Positions 25,981 to 33,803 of a stretch of DNA of 64,000 nucleotides are shown here, one piece after another. The notes below the pieces were generated by a model, which did no database searches, was not told where the DNA came from, and worked only from the letters and a program-made list of their open reading frames with translations. This stretch comes from Cupriavidus sp. WGlv3 (GTDB lineage Bacteria; Pseudomonadota; Gammaproteobacteria; Burkholderiales; Burkholderiaceae). The DNA lies in the NCBI RefSeq assembly GCF_023952475.1, contig NZ_JALHRX010000002.1, forward strand, positions 186,001 to 250,000, read 5' to 3'. Positions within the stretch are counted from its first letter, which is position 1, and each line of letters begins with the position of its first letter. A program made the position numbers and the translations under genes.

Positions 25981-27390
25981 TCAGGCCGGGCGCGGCAGGC
26001 GCACCGATACCGCCAGCCCGCGCGGCTGCGCATGATGGGCGGATACCGTGCCGCCATGCGCGGCGATACCCGCATGCGCGATGCTGAGCCCAAGCCCGGC
26101 GCCGGCCGGATGGTCCGGGTCGCTGCGCACGCGATAGAACGGTTCGAACAGGCTTGCCAGCGCTTCGGCCGGTACGCCGGGGCCACCGTCGACGATATCG
26201 AGGCGAATCGCTTCCGCATCGGCCTGCAGCGTCACGCTCACCGGCGCGGCCGGATCGGTGTAGCGGATGGCGTTGCGCAGGATGTTCTCGATGGCGCTGC
26301 CCAGCGCCGCGGCATCCGCGTCCAGGATCAGTTCGTCCGGCGCGGTCCAGTGGATCGCCACGCCGCGGGCCGCGGCCTCGAAACGCGCATCGGCGACGAT
26401 CACGTCGACCAGTCCGGCGACGTCGATGGCGCTGCGCACCGGCGCCATCGCATGCAGCCGCGCCAGCTGCAGCGTGCGCTCGACCAGGGCATCGAGCCGC
26501 TCGGTCTCGCGCTCGATGCGATCGAACTGCAGTGCGAGCGTGGCATCGCGGCGGCGCGCCAGCTCCAGCGACAGGCGCAGCCGCCCCAGCGGCGAGCGCA
26601 GCTCATGCGCAATATTGCGCAGCAGCTGCTCGCGCCAGTCCACCAGGCGCTGCAGCTGATCGGCCATGGCGTCGAAATCTCGCGCGAGCTGGCCAAGCTC
26701 GTCGGCGCGGCGGGCCAGCACCGGCGGCGTGCGCGTGGCCAGCTCGCCGTCGGCGAGTGCCTGCGTCGCTTCGCGCAGGCGCCGCACCGGGCCGGCCACG
26801 TGCCGCGTCAGGGCCCAGCACAGCGGCGCCGACACCGCCAGCGCGAACAGGCCGAGCGCCAGCGCCACCGGCGACAGGTGCAGCACCTCCCAGCGCGACG
26901 AGTCGAACGGCAGGAACAGCATCAGCACCTCGCTGCCGTCCGGCAGCGCGATCGGTTGCGGGTCCCACCACGACACGCGCGCGCCGGGCCGCGGCACGTG
27001 CTCGACCGCATGGCCGATCATGCCCGCGCGCCACATCGGCACGATGCGGTCGGCCACATGGTTACGCAGCCGCGTCGGCAGTTGCCGGCCCAGCATGTCC
27101 CGCAGCGCGTCGTCGACGATATAGACGTCCAGCGCCGAGTCATGCGAATCCATCGCCCGCAGCCAGCGCCGCAGGCCTGGACGCCCCTGGGTCCGCGCCA
27201 CCTCGAGCGCGTCTTCGGTGAGCGCGGCGGGGCTCAGGCCGTCAAGCGCCTCGAAGCGGTACCAGGCCACCGCGGCCGTCAGCGCCATGCCAATGCCGAC
27301 GATCGCGGCCATGCCCAGCCAGAACGCCAGGAAGTTGCGCCAGAACAGCGGCAGCGGGAACAGCGCGCGCATGCGGCGCCAGCCGTTCAC
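25981..27390 (-). CDS. EnvZ/CpxA-type sensor histidine kinase
   Basis: 469 residues. TM1 about 18-42, periplasmic loop to about 170, TM2 about 172-194, HAMP about 195-250 (RHVAGPVRRLREATQALADG), HisKA with H262 in LLRNIAHELRSPLGRLRLSL, HATPase with NILRNAIRYT, VDGGPGVP and GAGLGLSIA. It overlaps the response-regulator gene by 4 bp (ATGA), so the pair is coupled. The pair is divergent from a TonB-dependent siderophore receptor at 28268, the same arrangement as Pseudomonas PfeRS with PfeA, which suggests that the kinase senses an iron-siderophore signal in the periplasm; that role is inference. Confidence 0.9.
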   Translation of the reverse strand: MNGWRRMRALFPLPLFWRNFLAFWLGMAAIVGIGMALTAAVAWYRFEALDGLSPAALTEDALEVARTQGRPGLRRWLRAMDSHDSALDVYIVDDALRDMLGRQLPTRLRNHVADRIVPMWRAGMIGHAVEHVPRPGARVSWWDPQPIALPDGSEVLMLFLPFDSSRWEVLHLSPVALALGLFALAVSAPLCWALTRHVAGPVRRLREATQALADGELATRTPPVLARRADELGQLARDFDAMADQLQRLVDWREQLLRNIAHELRSPLGRLRLSLELARRRDATLALQFDRIERETERLDALVERTLQLARLHAMAPVRSAIDVAGLVDVIVADARFEAAARGVAIHWTAPDELILDADAAALGSAIENILRNAIRYTDPAAPVSVTLQADAEAIRLDIVDGGPGVPAEALASLFEPFYRVRSDPDHPAGAGLGLSIAHAGIAAHGGTVSAHHAQPRGLAVSVRLPRPA

Positions 27391-28106
27391 GGCGCCTGCA
27401 CCAGCAGGTAGCCCTGGCCGCGCAGGTTACGGATCCGCAGCGGCGACGAGGAGGCGTCGAGCGCCAGCTTGCGGCGCAGCGCGCTGACGTGGGTGTCGAG
27501 GCTGCGGTCGTAGCGCTCGGGAGCGCGTCCCAGCGCGAAGCGCCCGATTTCTTCACGCGTCACTACCCGGCCGGCCGAGCGCATCAGGATTTCCAGCACG
27601 CGCTGCTCGGCGCCGGTCAGCTTTGCCTGCGCCGCTCCGTGCATGGCTTCGCCCGAGGCCAGGTTCAGCCGTAGCGCGCCGGCCTCAAGCCACGGGCTGG
27701 CGCCGCTGGCCGGCGTGGCGCACTGGAACCGGCGCAGCACCGCGTGCATGCGCGCGCGCAGTTCGCGCGGGCTGAAGGGCTTGCTCAGGTAGTCGTCGGC
27801 ACCGAGTTCCAGCCCGAGCACGCGGTCGGTCTCGTCGCCATGCGCGGTAAACATGATCACCGGGCGCTGCGAGCGCGCGCGGTGCCGCCGCAGCAGCTCC
27901 AGGCCGTTGCCGTCGGGCAGCATCAGGTCCAGCAGCGCGACATCGAAGTCATTGCGGGCGAGCAAGGTCTCGCCCTGCTCGCGGGTGTGCGCCAGCGTGA
28001 CGGTGCAGTGGTCGGGCTCCAGGTATTCGCGCAGCATCTGCGCCAGTTCCAGGTCGTCGTCGATCAGCAGCACGCGCGCGGGCGGCGTGTGAGAGCACAT
28101 CAGCAT
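27387..28106 (-). CDS. OmpR-family response regulator
   Basis: 239 residues. Receiver with RVLLIDDDLELAQMLREYLE, phosphoacceptor D60 in VALLDLMLPDGNG and Lys in DDYLSKPFSPREL; winged-helix OmpR output domain at about 140-238 (LTGAEQRVLEILMRSAGRVV, YDRSLDTHVSALRRKL, RGQGYLL). First gene of the two-component operon. The 161-bp divergent region to the TonB receptor probably contains its binding site alongside the Fur box. Confidence 0.92.
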   Translation of the reverse strand: MLMCSHTPPARVLLIDDDLELAQMLREYLEPDHCTVTLAHTREQGETLLARNDFDVALLDLMLPDGNGLELLRRHRARSQRPVIMFTAHGDETDRVLGLELGADDYLSKPFSPRELRARMHAVLRRFQCATPASGASPWLEAGALRLNLASGEAMHGAAQAKLTGAEQRVLEILMRSAGRVVTREEIGRFALGRAPERYDRSLDTHVSALRRKLALDASSSPLRIRNLRGQGYLLVQAP

Positions 28107-28228
28107 GCAGCTTGCCGGGGCCCTGGCGGGCCAGGAGCGGGCCGCCAGCCTCCGGTTCCGTCAAGAAACGTCAAGAAAACAAAAGCTTTCCAAAGTGACT
28201 GGTTAGCAATTTGCATCCCCGATTCTAA

Positions 28229-28247
28229 TATGAGAATGATTGTTATT
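28229..28247. promoter_or_regulatory. putative Fur box
   Basis: TATGAGAATGATTGTTATT, upstream of the TonB receptor, resembles the 19-bp Fur consensus GATAATGATAATCATTATC, notably in the central GAGAATGAT part. It lies about 20 bp before the start codon in an AT-rich patch, as expected for iron repression. Confidence 0.6.
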
Positions 28248-28267
28248 TGCATACAGCGGGGAAAATA

Positions 28268-30340
28268 ATGAAGGACAGGCAGGCCGCCGGAAGCGGTTGG
28301 GCATGGAAGGCGGCAGCACGGGCAGTGGTTGGGACGGCAGCAACGGAGCGCATGCCGCGGGGTCAATGGACGAAAAGGCTGGCGGCGGTCTGCGCGGCTT
28401 CGGGCATGACCGGGGCCTGGGCCCAGGCGCAGGAACCCAGGGCGGACGCCACCCTGGCCACCGTGGTGGTGACCGCGGCGGGCAGCGCCCAGGATATCCG
28501 CGATGCGCCGGCGTCGATCAGCGTGGTCACGCGTTCGGAGCTGGAAAACAAGGCTTACCGCGACATCAACGACGCGCTGGTCGAAGTGCCGGGCGTGATC
28601 GTCAGCGGCGGTGGCGACCGCACCGATATCAGCCTGCGCGGCATGGGCGCCAAGTACACCCAGGTGCTGATCGACGGCAAGCGCCAGAGTTCGCGCGAGA
28701 CCCGCACCAACTCCGACTCGTCCGGCGTCGAGAGCAGCTGGACCCCGCCGCTGGCCGCGATCGAGCGCATCGAGGTGGTGCGCGGCCCGATGTCGTCGCT
28801 GTATGGCTCCGATGCCATGGGTGGCGTGGTCAACATCATCACGCGCAAGGTGCCGAAGCAATGGACCGGCGAGCTGCGCGGCGATGCCACGCTGCAGCAG
28901 CACAGGGACTCGGGCAACCAGTACCAGGGCAACTTCTACCTGGCCGGGCCGCTCAAGAGCGACCTGCTCGGGCTGCAGCTGTACGGCCAGAGCACGCACC
29001 GTGTCGAGGACGAGATCGACCACGGCTTGCGCGGCCGCCGCGCCGAGAGCCTGACCGCCAAGCTGGCGCTGACGCCCACGCGCCAGCACGACATCGTGTT
29101 CGAAGCCACCGGCATGCGCCAGCAACGCAGCGAGACCGTGGGCAAGACCGTGCCGCCGCTGCCGCCCGGCACGCCATGCCCGCGCACCGGCTGCCCTACC
29201 TCGTCCGAGACCGACTACCGCAGCGAGAAATACGCGTTGTCGCACACCGGCCGCTGGGGCTTCGGCGTCTCCGACAGCTATATCCAGCAGGAGGAGTTCG
29301 ACAACCGCAGCCGCCGGATGAAGATCAAGAACCTGGATGCGCGCACCAGCTGGGCCATGCCGCTGGGCAACCACATGTTGTCGGTCGGCGCCGAATACCT
29401 GAACCAGCGCCTGAACGACCAGACCGGCAACCAGATCGCGGGCGGCCCGAACCGGGTCGAGCGCTACCAATGGGCGCTCTTTGCCGAGGACGAATGGCGC
29501 CTGGCGCGGAGCTTTGCGCTAACCGGCGGCGTGCGCATGGACCATGACCAGAACTTCGGCCAGCACTACAGCCCGCGCCTGTACGGCGTCTGGCACGCGG
29601 CCGAGCGCTGGACCGTCAAGGGCGGCGTCTCCACCGGCTTCCGCGCGCCGGACCTGCGCCAGACCGTGGCCGGCTGGGGCCAGACCAGCCGCGGCGGCAA
29701 TATGTACGGCAACCCGGACCTGAAGCCCGAGACCATGGTGTCGCAGGAACTGGGCCTGCTCTACGACAAGGGCAACGGCCTGCAGGCCGGCGTGACGCTG
29801 TTCAACAATGACTTCAAGGACAAGATCACGCGCGTGGCCTGCCCGCTCACGCAATGCACCGACGGTCCGAACCAGTTCGGCGCCGCCCCGACCACGTACA
29901 TGAACGTGGACCGCGCCTACTCGCGCGGCGTGGAAGCGAGCCTGCGCTGGCCCATCGCGCAGGCGTGGTCGCTGACCGGCAGCTATACCTACACCCGCTC
30001 GGAACAGAAAAGCGGCCAGTACCAGGGCCAGCCGCTGAACCAGCTGCCGATGCACCTGCTGGTGGCCACGCTGAACTGGCGCCCGTCGGAAAAGATCAAC
30101 GCCTGGGCCCGCGTCAACTACCGCGGCAAGGAAAGCCAGCCGATCACCGGGCCGTCGTCCAGCACCGTGGTGGCACCGTCATACACCTTTGTCGACCTGG
30201 GCGCGACCTACGCGGTGACCAGGAACGTGTCGGTGTTCGCCGGCATCTACAACCTGTTCGACAAGCAGGTGAACTACACCGACTACGGCTATGTCGAGGA
30301 CGGCCGGCGCTACTGGATGAGCGTGGCGGTGAAGTTTTGA
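28268..30340 (+). CDS. TonB-dependent catecholate-siderophore-type receptor
   Basis: 690 residues from ATG 28268 (GGGGAA just upstream); the ATG at 28352 with GGAG before it would give a cleaner signal peptide (RLAAVCAASGMTGAWAQA) and is a real alternative. TonB box-like TVVVTAAG, plug with RDINDALVEVPGVIVSGGGD, ISLRGMGAKYTQVLIDGKR and IERIEVVRGPMSSLYGSDA, and a barrel ending in the aromatic VAVKF. A cysteine pair in TPCPRTGCPT marks an extracellular loop seen in FepA/PfeA-like receptors. The Fur box and divergent two-component system imply iron-siderophore uptake. Confidence 0.9.
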   Translation: MKDRQAAGSGWAWKAAARAVVGTAATERMPRGQWTKRLAAVCAASGMTGAWAQAQEPRADATLATVVVTAAGSAQDIRDAPASISVVTRSELENKAYRDINDALVEVPGVIVSGGGDRTDISLRGMGAKYTQVLIDGKRQSSRETRTNSDSSGVESSWTPPLAAIERIEVVRGPMSSLYGSDAMGGVVNIITRKVPKQWTGELRGDATLQQHRDSGNQYQGNFYLAGPLKSDLLGLQLYGQSTHRVEDEIDHGLRGRRAESLTAKLALTPTRQHDIVFEATGMRQQRSETVGKTVPPLPPGTPCPRTGCPTSSETDYRSEKYALSHTGRWGFGVSDSYIQQEEFDNRSRRMKIKNLDARTSWAMPLGNHMLSVGAEYLNQRLNDQTGNQIAGGPNRVERYQWALFAEDEWRLARSFALTGGVRMDHDQNFGQHYSPRLYGVWHAAERWTVKGGVSTGFRAPDLRQTVAGWGQTSRGGNMYGNPDLKPETMVSQELGLLYDKGNGLQAGVTLFNNDFKDKITRVACPLTQCTDGPNQFGAAPTTYMNVDRAYSRGVEASLRWPIAQAWSLTGSYTYTRSEQKSGQYQGQPLNQLPMHLLVATLNWRPSEKINAWARVNYRGKESQPITGPSSSTVVAPSYTFVDLGATYAVTRNVSVFAGIYNLFDKQVNYTDYGYVEDGRRYWMSVAVKF

Positions 30341-30374
30341 AGGATGGGGTTTTGGGGTTGAGGGCACGGTCCGC

Positions 30375-32168
30375 TCACCTCGAAGCCACCACATCATCCG
30401 CGCGGCACGTTGCCGGCACCTCGCCGTAGCGCGCCATCAACGCACCAGCAACCGCATTGGTCCACCCAAACCCGTCCTGCAGCGGATACTCGCCGCCGCC
30501 CCCGCCGTGGGCGGCGCCTTCGATGCGCCGGATGCGGTATTTCTCGACCAGCTTGCATTCGTGGGTGTACAGGCTGGCCACGGTGGCCAGCCAGCGTTGC
30601 GCGATCTCGCGCGCGAGCGCATCGTGGCCATAGCGCTCCAGGCCGCATACCGCCAGCCACTGTAGCGGCGCCCAGCCGTTGGGATGGTCCCATTGCTGGC
30701 CCGAGCTGCACTCTGTCGTGGCCAGGCCGCCGTCGACCAGCAGCCGCTCCTGCACCGCCTGCGCCACCGCTTGCGCCTGCGCGGGAGTGGCCAGGCCGAG
30801 ATAGAGCGGCATCACGGTGGCCGCGGTGAGGTACCGGCGCGGCGCGCCGCGGCACCAGTCGTAGTCGACGAAGACACCCGCGGCGCCGTCCCACAGGTAT
30901 TGCAGGATGGCCGCCTCGCGCCGCTGCGCCGCGGCGCGGTAGGTCTGCGCCGCGGCATCGCCGGCCTGCTCGCACAGCGCGGCAAGCCGCGTTTCCAGGT
31001 GCCACAGCAGCGCATTGAGGTCGACCGCCAGCATCGCCGTGGTGCGGATAGTGGCCAGGTCCGCGGGCTGGCCGGCCGGCAGCTCGGGCGCGTCGAGCCA
31101 GCGCGAACTGAAGTCCCAGCCCGACTCCGCCGCGGCGCGCAGGTCGCGGAACACCACATGGTGCGGGCGGCCGCTGCGCAGCGCGGTCTCCATGTCTTCC
31201 AGGAAGGCCTCCTCGCGCGGCCATGGGCGGTCGTCCCAGTAGCGATTGAGCAGCGCGCCGCCGGGCAGGCAGACCACGCGGCGGTGCGCATGGCCGGGAC
31301 ACAGGCCGTCGGCGCCGTCCATCCAGAACGCGTATTCGCGGCGCAGCTGCGGCAGGAAGTCGAGCGCGCCGGCCAGTTGCTCGCGCTCGAGCAGGTCCAC
31401 CATCAGCGCGAACACCGGCGGCTGCGAGCGGCTCAGGTAGTAGTTGCGGGTGCCGTTCGGCACCAGCCCGTAGGTATCGATCAGGTAGGCAAAATTCCGC
31501 GTCATCTCCACCATCAGGTCGCCGTGCCCGCTGCGGGCCAGCCCCTGCATGGTGAAGTAGGAATCCCAGTAATAGAGTTCACCGAAGCGCCCACCCGGCA
31601 CCACGTAGCGGTGCGGCAGCGGCAACAGCGACGACAGCGGCGGATGGGCCACGGGCGCGCGCGTCAGCACCGGCCACAGGCCGTCGATATGCTCGCGCAG
31701 AGTGCTGGCCGGGTCGGACACGTAGTGGCTGTCCGGCACGGTGGCGCGGGTGAAATACGCCTGCACGAAATCCGCCAGCGAGAAGCCGGGCGTGTCGCGG
31801 GTCTCGCGATAGCGCGCCACGATCAGGTCCGGGTCGCAATTGGGAATGCAGTCCGGGAAGGTCTTGCTGTCGGCGAACAGGCCGCTGTGCTGGACGTCGA
31901 CGAACAGCTCGCAATAGCGCGCCGCGGGCGACAGCATGTCGGCGCACGCGCAGCCCGGCAGCGCGTGGGGCGGCGGGCAGTCGCGGTGCGTGATCAGATC
32001 CGGCTGCGCCGCCGCATGGATCTTGCCGGGCGCCGCGGCCGGCCCGGCCACTGCGCCGGCACCGTCGGGCGTGGCCGGGGCGGTGCGCGGCACCGTGCTG
32101 CCGCTTGCGGCGGTGCCGGGCGACGGCGGCACCGCGGATTCTGGATCGGGCTTGCCGGTTGACCGCAT
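30375..32168 (-). CDS. treA: trehalase (GH37)
   Basis: 597 residues from ATG 32168, which has GAGGAGG 6 bp upstream. Both GH37 signatures are present: PGGRFGELYYWDSYF near residue 200 and QWDHPNGWAPLQW near 490, plus the C-terminal Gly-rich GGGGGEYPLQDGFGWTN. It hydrolyses trehalose to two glucose units. E. coli TreA carries a signal peptide; here the N-terminal 70 residues are Pro/Ala/Gly-rich and not a recognisable signal, so location is uncertain and a cytoplasmic TreF-like role is possible. Neighbouring genes are not sugar-related. The enzyme call is firm; the symbol only denotes the family. Confidence 0.9.
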   Translation of the reverse strand: MRSTGKPDPESAVPPSPGTAASGSTVPRTAPATPDGAGAVAGPAAAPGKIHAAAQPDLITHRDCPPPHALPGCACADMLSPAARYCELFVDVQHSGLFADSKTFPDCIPNCDPDLIVARYRETRDTPGFSLADFVQAYFTRATVPDSHYVSDPASTLREHIDGLWPVLTRAPVAHPPLSSLLPLPHRYVVPGGRFGELYYWDSYFTMQGLARSGHGDLMVEMTRNFAYLIDTYGLVPNGTRNYYLSRSQPPVFALMVDLLEREQLAGALDFLPQLRREYAFWMDGADGLCPGHAHRRVVCLPGGALLNRYWDDRPWPREEAFLEDMETALRSGRPHHVVFRDLRAAAESGWDFSSRWLDAPELPAGQPADLATIRTTAMLAVDLNALLWHLETRLAALCEQAGDAAAQTYRAAAQRREAAILQYLWDGAAGVFVDYDWCRGAPRRYLTAATVMPLYLGLATPAQAQAVAQAVQERLLVDGGLATTECSSGQQWDHPNGWAPLQWLAVCGLERYGHDALAREIAQRWLATVASLYTHECKLVEKYRIRRIEGAAHGGGGGEYPLQDGFGWTNAVAGALMARYGEVPATCRADDVVASR

Positions 32169-32277
32169 GGACGCCTCCTCGTACCGGATAGAAATAGGAG
32201 CCGCGCCGCGCGCGGTAAGTTCGCCGCCGCGCCGCAAAGCGGCGCATGTGCCACGCCAGCACTAGCCCAGGCGCGCG

Positions 32278-33702
32278 CTACACCTCCTTCTCGCCATGCT
32301 GCACCGGGATCGCCGGCGCGGCCTCGCGCACACCCAGCTGCATGAAGATCCAGGCCGACGCGCAGGTGATCAGCCCCATGCAGATAAAGGTGGCATGGAA
32401 AGCCGGCAGCACCGCGGCGGGATCGCCGCCAAAGCGGTGCTGGAACGTTGCCAGCAACGCCCCCGCGGCCGTCACGGCCAGGCTCATCGACAGCATCTGC
32501 ACCATCGACAGCATGCTGTTGCCGCTGCTGGCACCGGCGCCGCTGAGGTCCTTCAGCGTGACCGTGTTCATCGCCGTGAACTGGATCGAATTGACCATGC
32601 CGAACAACGCCAGCAGCGGCACCAGCAGCCACAGCGGCAGCTGCGGCGTGATCAGCGCAAAGGCTGCCATCACCACGCCCACCACGAAGGTGTTCGACAC
32701 CAGCACGCGCCGGTAGCCATGGCGCTGGATCAACCGCGTGGCAAGCCGCTTGGAGGCCATGCCGGCCGCGGTGACCGGCAGCATCATCAGGCCGGCGTCG
32801 AGCGGTGCATAGCCCAGGCTGACCTGCAGCGTCAGCGGGATCAGGAACGGCATCGAGCCGTTGCCGATGCGCGCGAACAGATTGCCCAGCAGCCCGACGC
32901 TGAAGCTGTGGATGCGGAACAGCCGCAACGGGAACAGCGGCTGCTTGCGGCGGTTGGCATGCAGCCCGTAGGCGGTCAGCGCGGCCATGCTGGCGATCAG
33001 CAGCATCAGCACGGTGGCGTGCTGGAAGCCCAGCCCGGCCAGGCCGTCGAGCGAGAACGACAGCGCCAGCATGGCGGTGGCCAGCAGCAGGTAGCCCGCG
33101 ATGTCGAAGCGGCCGACGCCGGCCAGCCGCGCATTGGGCATGTAGCGCACGGTGGCGAGCGCGCCCAGCACGCCGACCGGCACGTTGATCAGGAAGATCC
33201 AGTGCCAGGACAGCGCCTGGGTCAGCCAGCCCCCCAGAGTGGGCCCGATCAGCGGACCGATCATGCCGGGGATGGCGACGAAGCTCAGCGCCTGCAGGTA
33301 CTGCTCGCGCGGGAAGGTGCGCAGCACCGAGAGCCGCCCCACCGGCAGCAGCATCGCGCCGCCCACGCCCTGCACCACGCGCGCGCCGATCAGGAAGTTC
33401 AGCGTCGGCGCGTAGGCGCACAGCAGCGAGCCGGCCACGAACAGCGCGATCGCGGCCTGGAAGATGGTGCGGGTGCCGAAGCGGTCGGCCAGCCAGCCCG
33501 AGGCCGGGATGATCACCGCCATCGTCAGCGAGTAGGCGATCACCACCGACTGCATCCGCAGCGGGCTCTCACCCAGGCTATGCGCCATCGACGGCAGCGC
33601 GGTGTTGACGATGGTCGAATCCAGCGTCTGCATGAAAAAGCCGACCGCCACCACCCACAGCATGATGCGGCGGGTGCGGTCGTCGGGCGCGGGCGAGGTC
33701 AT
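32278..33702 (-). CDS. MdtD-like MFS multidrug transporter (DHA2 family)
   Basis: 474 residues, about 14 hydrophobic segments. TM1 motif GFFMQTLDSTIVNTALPSMA, loop motif GWLADRFGTRTIFQAAIALF, and PGMIGPLIGPTLGGWLTQAL (motif C) match MdtD of the E. coli mdtABCD operon, which is of the same length. Here it is not with an RND pump; it lies between trehalase and a TonB receptor. Proton-coupled export is expected, substrate unknown. Confidence 0.85.
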   Translation of the reverse strand: MTSPAPDDRTRRIMLWVVAVGFFMQTLDSTIVNTALPSMAHSLGESPLRMQSVVIAYSLTMAVIIPASGWLADRFGTRTIFQAAIALFVAGSLLCAYAPTLNFLIGARVVQGVGGAMLLPVGRLSVLRTFPREQYLQALSFVAIPGMIGPLIGPTLGGWLTQALSWHWIFLINVPVGVLGALATVRYMPNARLAGVGRFDIAGYLLLATAMLALSFSLDGLAGLGFQHATVLMLLIASMAALTAYGLHANRRKQPLFPLRLFRIHSFSVGLLGNLFARIGNGSMPFLIPLTLQVSLGYAPLDAGLMMLPVTAAGMASKRLATRLIQRHGYRRVLVSNTFVVGVVMAAFALITPQLPLWLLVPLLALFGMVNSIQFTAMNTVTLKDLSGAGASSGNSMLSMVQMLSMSLAVTAAGALLATFQHRFGGDPAAVLPAFHATFICMGLITCASAWIFMQLGVREAAPAIPVQHGEKEV

Positions 33703-33803
33703 GGTACGGCTCCGGGTCCGGCCAGCGCCGCGGTGACCCGGTGCGCGCCGGCCAAAGCCAACACCTTAAAGGGCAACGAAGGCCGAGGCAATCGGCGCCA
33801 CGC

